Of a stretch of DNA of 64,000 bases, positions 61,947 through 64,000 are shown one piece after another. The notes under the pieces were generated by a model. That model had not been told where the DNA came from, ran no database searches, and saw only the letters and a list, made by a program, of their open reading frames with translations. Location of the stretch: positions 1 through 64,000 of the forward strand of contig JABMCL010000022.1 of NCBI GenBank assembly GCA_018857735.1, given 5' to 3'. The position numbers and the translations under genes are program-made. The stretch is from Alviniconcha marisindica (taxonomy: Eukaryota; Mollusca; Gastropoda; Provannidae). The first letter of the stretch is position 1. Every line of letters starts with the position of its first letter.

Positions 61947-63064
61947 TTTCGCCAAATATATGCTCGCACTATGTACACTGAACTCAAACAAAATCGAAAA
62001 TGGCGGTAAAATCGAAAATGCTGCATGACGCATTTGCGTTGCGTAATTGTAATCGAAAAATAATCTAAATGACGTCGTTTTGCACACATACTGCCCAGAC
62101 TGAATTTACTTAATATATTTCTCGCAGAAAAATACTAATTTTTTGTTGTTTTGTTTTACTGCTAAAATGGCAAGTTCGTCCATCGATCACCGGTGATCAA
62201 AATTCAAGGGAAAGAACTGCAAGGAGTTAATGTCTATAGATTGACTGAATTGTAAGGGGATGGGGGGAGGGGGGATTTTTTGTGGCTGGTGATTGGTGGT
62301 AGAGTTACTGATAAATGTCAGTTTCTCAGAAAGAACCCATATAAGTGTGTGACTTCTTTATTTCTGATGTCAGCCGTTATGTCCTCTTACTCACAGATTT
62401 GTTGATTCATAAAGAAACACAGTTCCAGTTCTACTGATGACGGGGAAATACTGAGGAAGGAGGGAGCATCCACTGGTGGGAGGTGAAGATGAGGGCAGAA
62501 ATTGCTGCTAGCATGTATGTCAGAGCTTGCCTCATAAGGCCAACAGGCTTCTGTAACTGAACAGGCACATCAAATCAGGCTACTAGTACTACTGTAGCAC
62601 ATCATGTCGGGCTACTTCACCACTATAATGAAGCAATGTACTTTTTTTTACAGACAATAGCTGATTCAAAATGATATTTTGTCGATGTCCATTGAAACTG
62701 AAAACAAAACTGAGTCACTTTAATTTTGCCTCTTTCAGGCTTGCAAAACCTTCGTGGCTCCATTGTGCAGGAACAGACATTTATATGAAAACAAATTCCT
62801 TTCTGAGACATTTTGACAAAGTTGGAAGGCTTAATTTTTACAGTTTCACACTGATCCTTTGAATTCCATGTGCAGCAACTTGTCAAAGCAGTTCTCTGCA
62901 TTTTGCAGTGAATAATTAGCTCTTGTGATTATGCTTGCAGGCTTCCACCTATCAGGTTGTTAGAAATGGCCAGTGTGCAATTTCTGTATTTACTCCTAAC
63001 TAGAATATCAAGTCACAATTCTTAACTGTCAGATCTGTCCAAGTGGGGCCAGAAAGTTTAGTTT
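61947..63064. other. Stretch with no recognised feature
   Basis: AT-rich with a G-rich tract near 62260. Frames on both strands at 62623-62901 overlap each other and match nothing known to me. Confidence 0.45.
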
Positions 63065-63605
63065 GATAGGGATGGTCGGGATCACTTCTATATAGCTTCT
63101 ATATAGTGTTGTGAGTCTGCTCAAGAGTGGAGAATACTCCACTCTTGAGCAGACTCACAACACTCTTGTCACATGTTAATTGTTATCCTGAATGACTAAC
63201 TGTCACTTTTTACAGTACATTTTGAATATCCATCCAGGTAGTGTTCTTACAATGCTGTTGGTTGTTGCATGTCTGGTGCCACATGAAGCTGCTGCTGTCC
63301 CAGCACACATTCTGTGTACACCATACAACCAAGCACCAATTTACAGTGTCACTTCATGCAAAGCCACATACATAGGGTGCAGGTGTGTACAGCTGTAACT
63401 TGCCACCAGGACCTTTTGCAGAATGACTGGAATCTTTTACATGCTACTGTAGTAATACAGGGGTAGAATGGATATTAAAATAAAGTCAGCACTGAAAGTT
63501 GACCCTGGAGAAGAAAAGTCTCCAGCCACTCCTGCTTGCACTTAAACCTGCAACCTTTTAATCACAAGTCCAGCACTCTAACCACTGAGTTATCCCTGCT
63601 CCACA
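63065..63605 (-). mobile_element. tRNA-headed SINE, copy 4
   Basis: The minus strand begins with AGCAGGGATAACTCAGTGGT and TAGAGTGCTGGACTTGTGAT, then AAGGTTGCAGGTTTAAGTGC (B box worn), followed by the family body (plus strand GTGACTTCATGCAAAGCCAC-like and TTTTGCAGAATGACTGGAAT). It ends in a perfect hairpin at 63106-63163. Confidence 0.88.
63106..63163. repeat. Perfect 27-base inverted repeat, 4-base loop, at the SINE tail
   Basis: GTGTTGTGAGTCTGCTCAAG then AGTGGAG (63106-63132) and its exact reverse complement (63137-63163) around AATA. The outer sequence corresponds to the GAGCAGACTCAC phrase normal for this SINE, so the hairpin is an inverted duplication of it. Confidence 0.97.
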
Positions 63606-64000
63606 TACACAAACACTGGCCATGGTACAAATCAGCAAGTTGTCCCAGCCAAGTACTGAAAAACCTTGTCATCTGTCATTTTTCATAACATCTGCCATCA
63701 GAGGTATCTCATTCAGGTCATGCTTGAATTCGCTTAGATACATTTGAGACAAACTAAAAGATGTGGTTCAACTTTAAGAGAATTCAAAATGGTGCGACAC
63801 ATTATCAAGTGGCATCATCATTCTTATCAGTACAGGTAAGACTATTAGTAGCGGGCCTCTTGAGGGACTAATTTTGAACTGGAGATTGATGGGATATTAG
63901 TTTCTCTGATGAAATAATAAAGTAGTCTTGAATGTTAGTCAGTAACCCTTATACAATAGTGATACTGATATTTTTTTGGATGTAATCAGCACTCAAAATA

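Noticed and set aside
59068..64000. LANCL gene B exons 8 and 9
   Set aside because: No acceptor followed by an FAEWC-type or GLAGT-type segment was seen on the plus strand; they are presumed to lie beyond the window.

Overview
This is animal nuclear DNA: genes are split by long introns, canonical GT-AG splice sites can be read, and most of the sequence is decayed transposons, SINEs, LINEs and simple repeats. The repeat types (tRNA-headed SINEs, L2/CR1-like LINEs ending in a GTAAAGCGC-type 3' tail, repeats containing phrases such as ATCTTCTGAACTGCT and GTCAAGGTCA) and the LanC-like protein suggest a lophotrochozoan, most likely a gastropod mollusc. That placement is inference; no species can be named.

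The cellular genes I can support are two LanC-like (LANCL1/2-type) genes in the same orientation (+), head to tail. Gene A enters at the left edge with its last three coding exons (192-368, 1911-1983, 5036-5112) and a terminal stop. Gene B starts with an ATG exon at 25812 and runs through seven coding exons to 59067; its last two expected exons are not in the window. All seven exon junctions of B agree in phase, and the predicted protein (353 residues here, about 402 expected) carries the zinc-binding HWCHG and GLCHG motifs of the LANCL glutathione-adding enzymes. The only exon present in both genes is 175/177 identical, although the introns on both sides show no resemblance.

Region by region: 1-5.9 kb is the 3' end of gene A. 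5.9-15 kb is intergenic, with a SINE, an L2 LINE fragment and a minus-strand fragment of a conserved invertebrate protein (11151-11609). 15.1-22.1 kb is an island of nested inverted repeats. Its largest palindrome (17851-22122) has arms of about 1 kb around a core carrying a THAP-domain first exon, which recalls foldback elements of the P/Galileo type. 22.3-24.7 kb is a frameshifted CR1-like LINE that has split an older repeat; the uninterrupted copy lies at 39.5 kb. 25.8-59.1 kb is gene B. Its introns hold an L2 relic, a 2.84-kb terminal-inverted-repeat element inside a TA array, an L2 LINE with a nearly open reverse transcriptase frame, SINEs, a decayed multi-kilobase ORF, a tandem repeat of about 0.5 kb, a short inverted-repeat element and two Tc1/mariner relics. 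59.1-64 kb, probably gene B intron 7, holds an internally deleted piggyBac-like relic and another SINE.

Nothing here is an operon or a multi-gene pathway. The points of most interest are the LANCL pair with its exon-restricted identity, the palindrome island with the THAP exon, and the TA-targeted element with a repeated palindromic motif.
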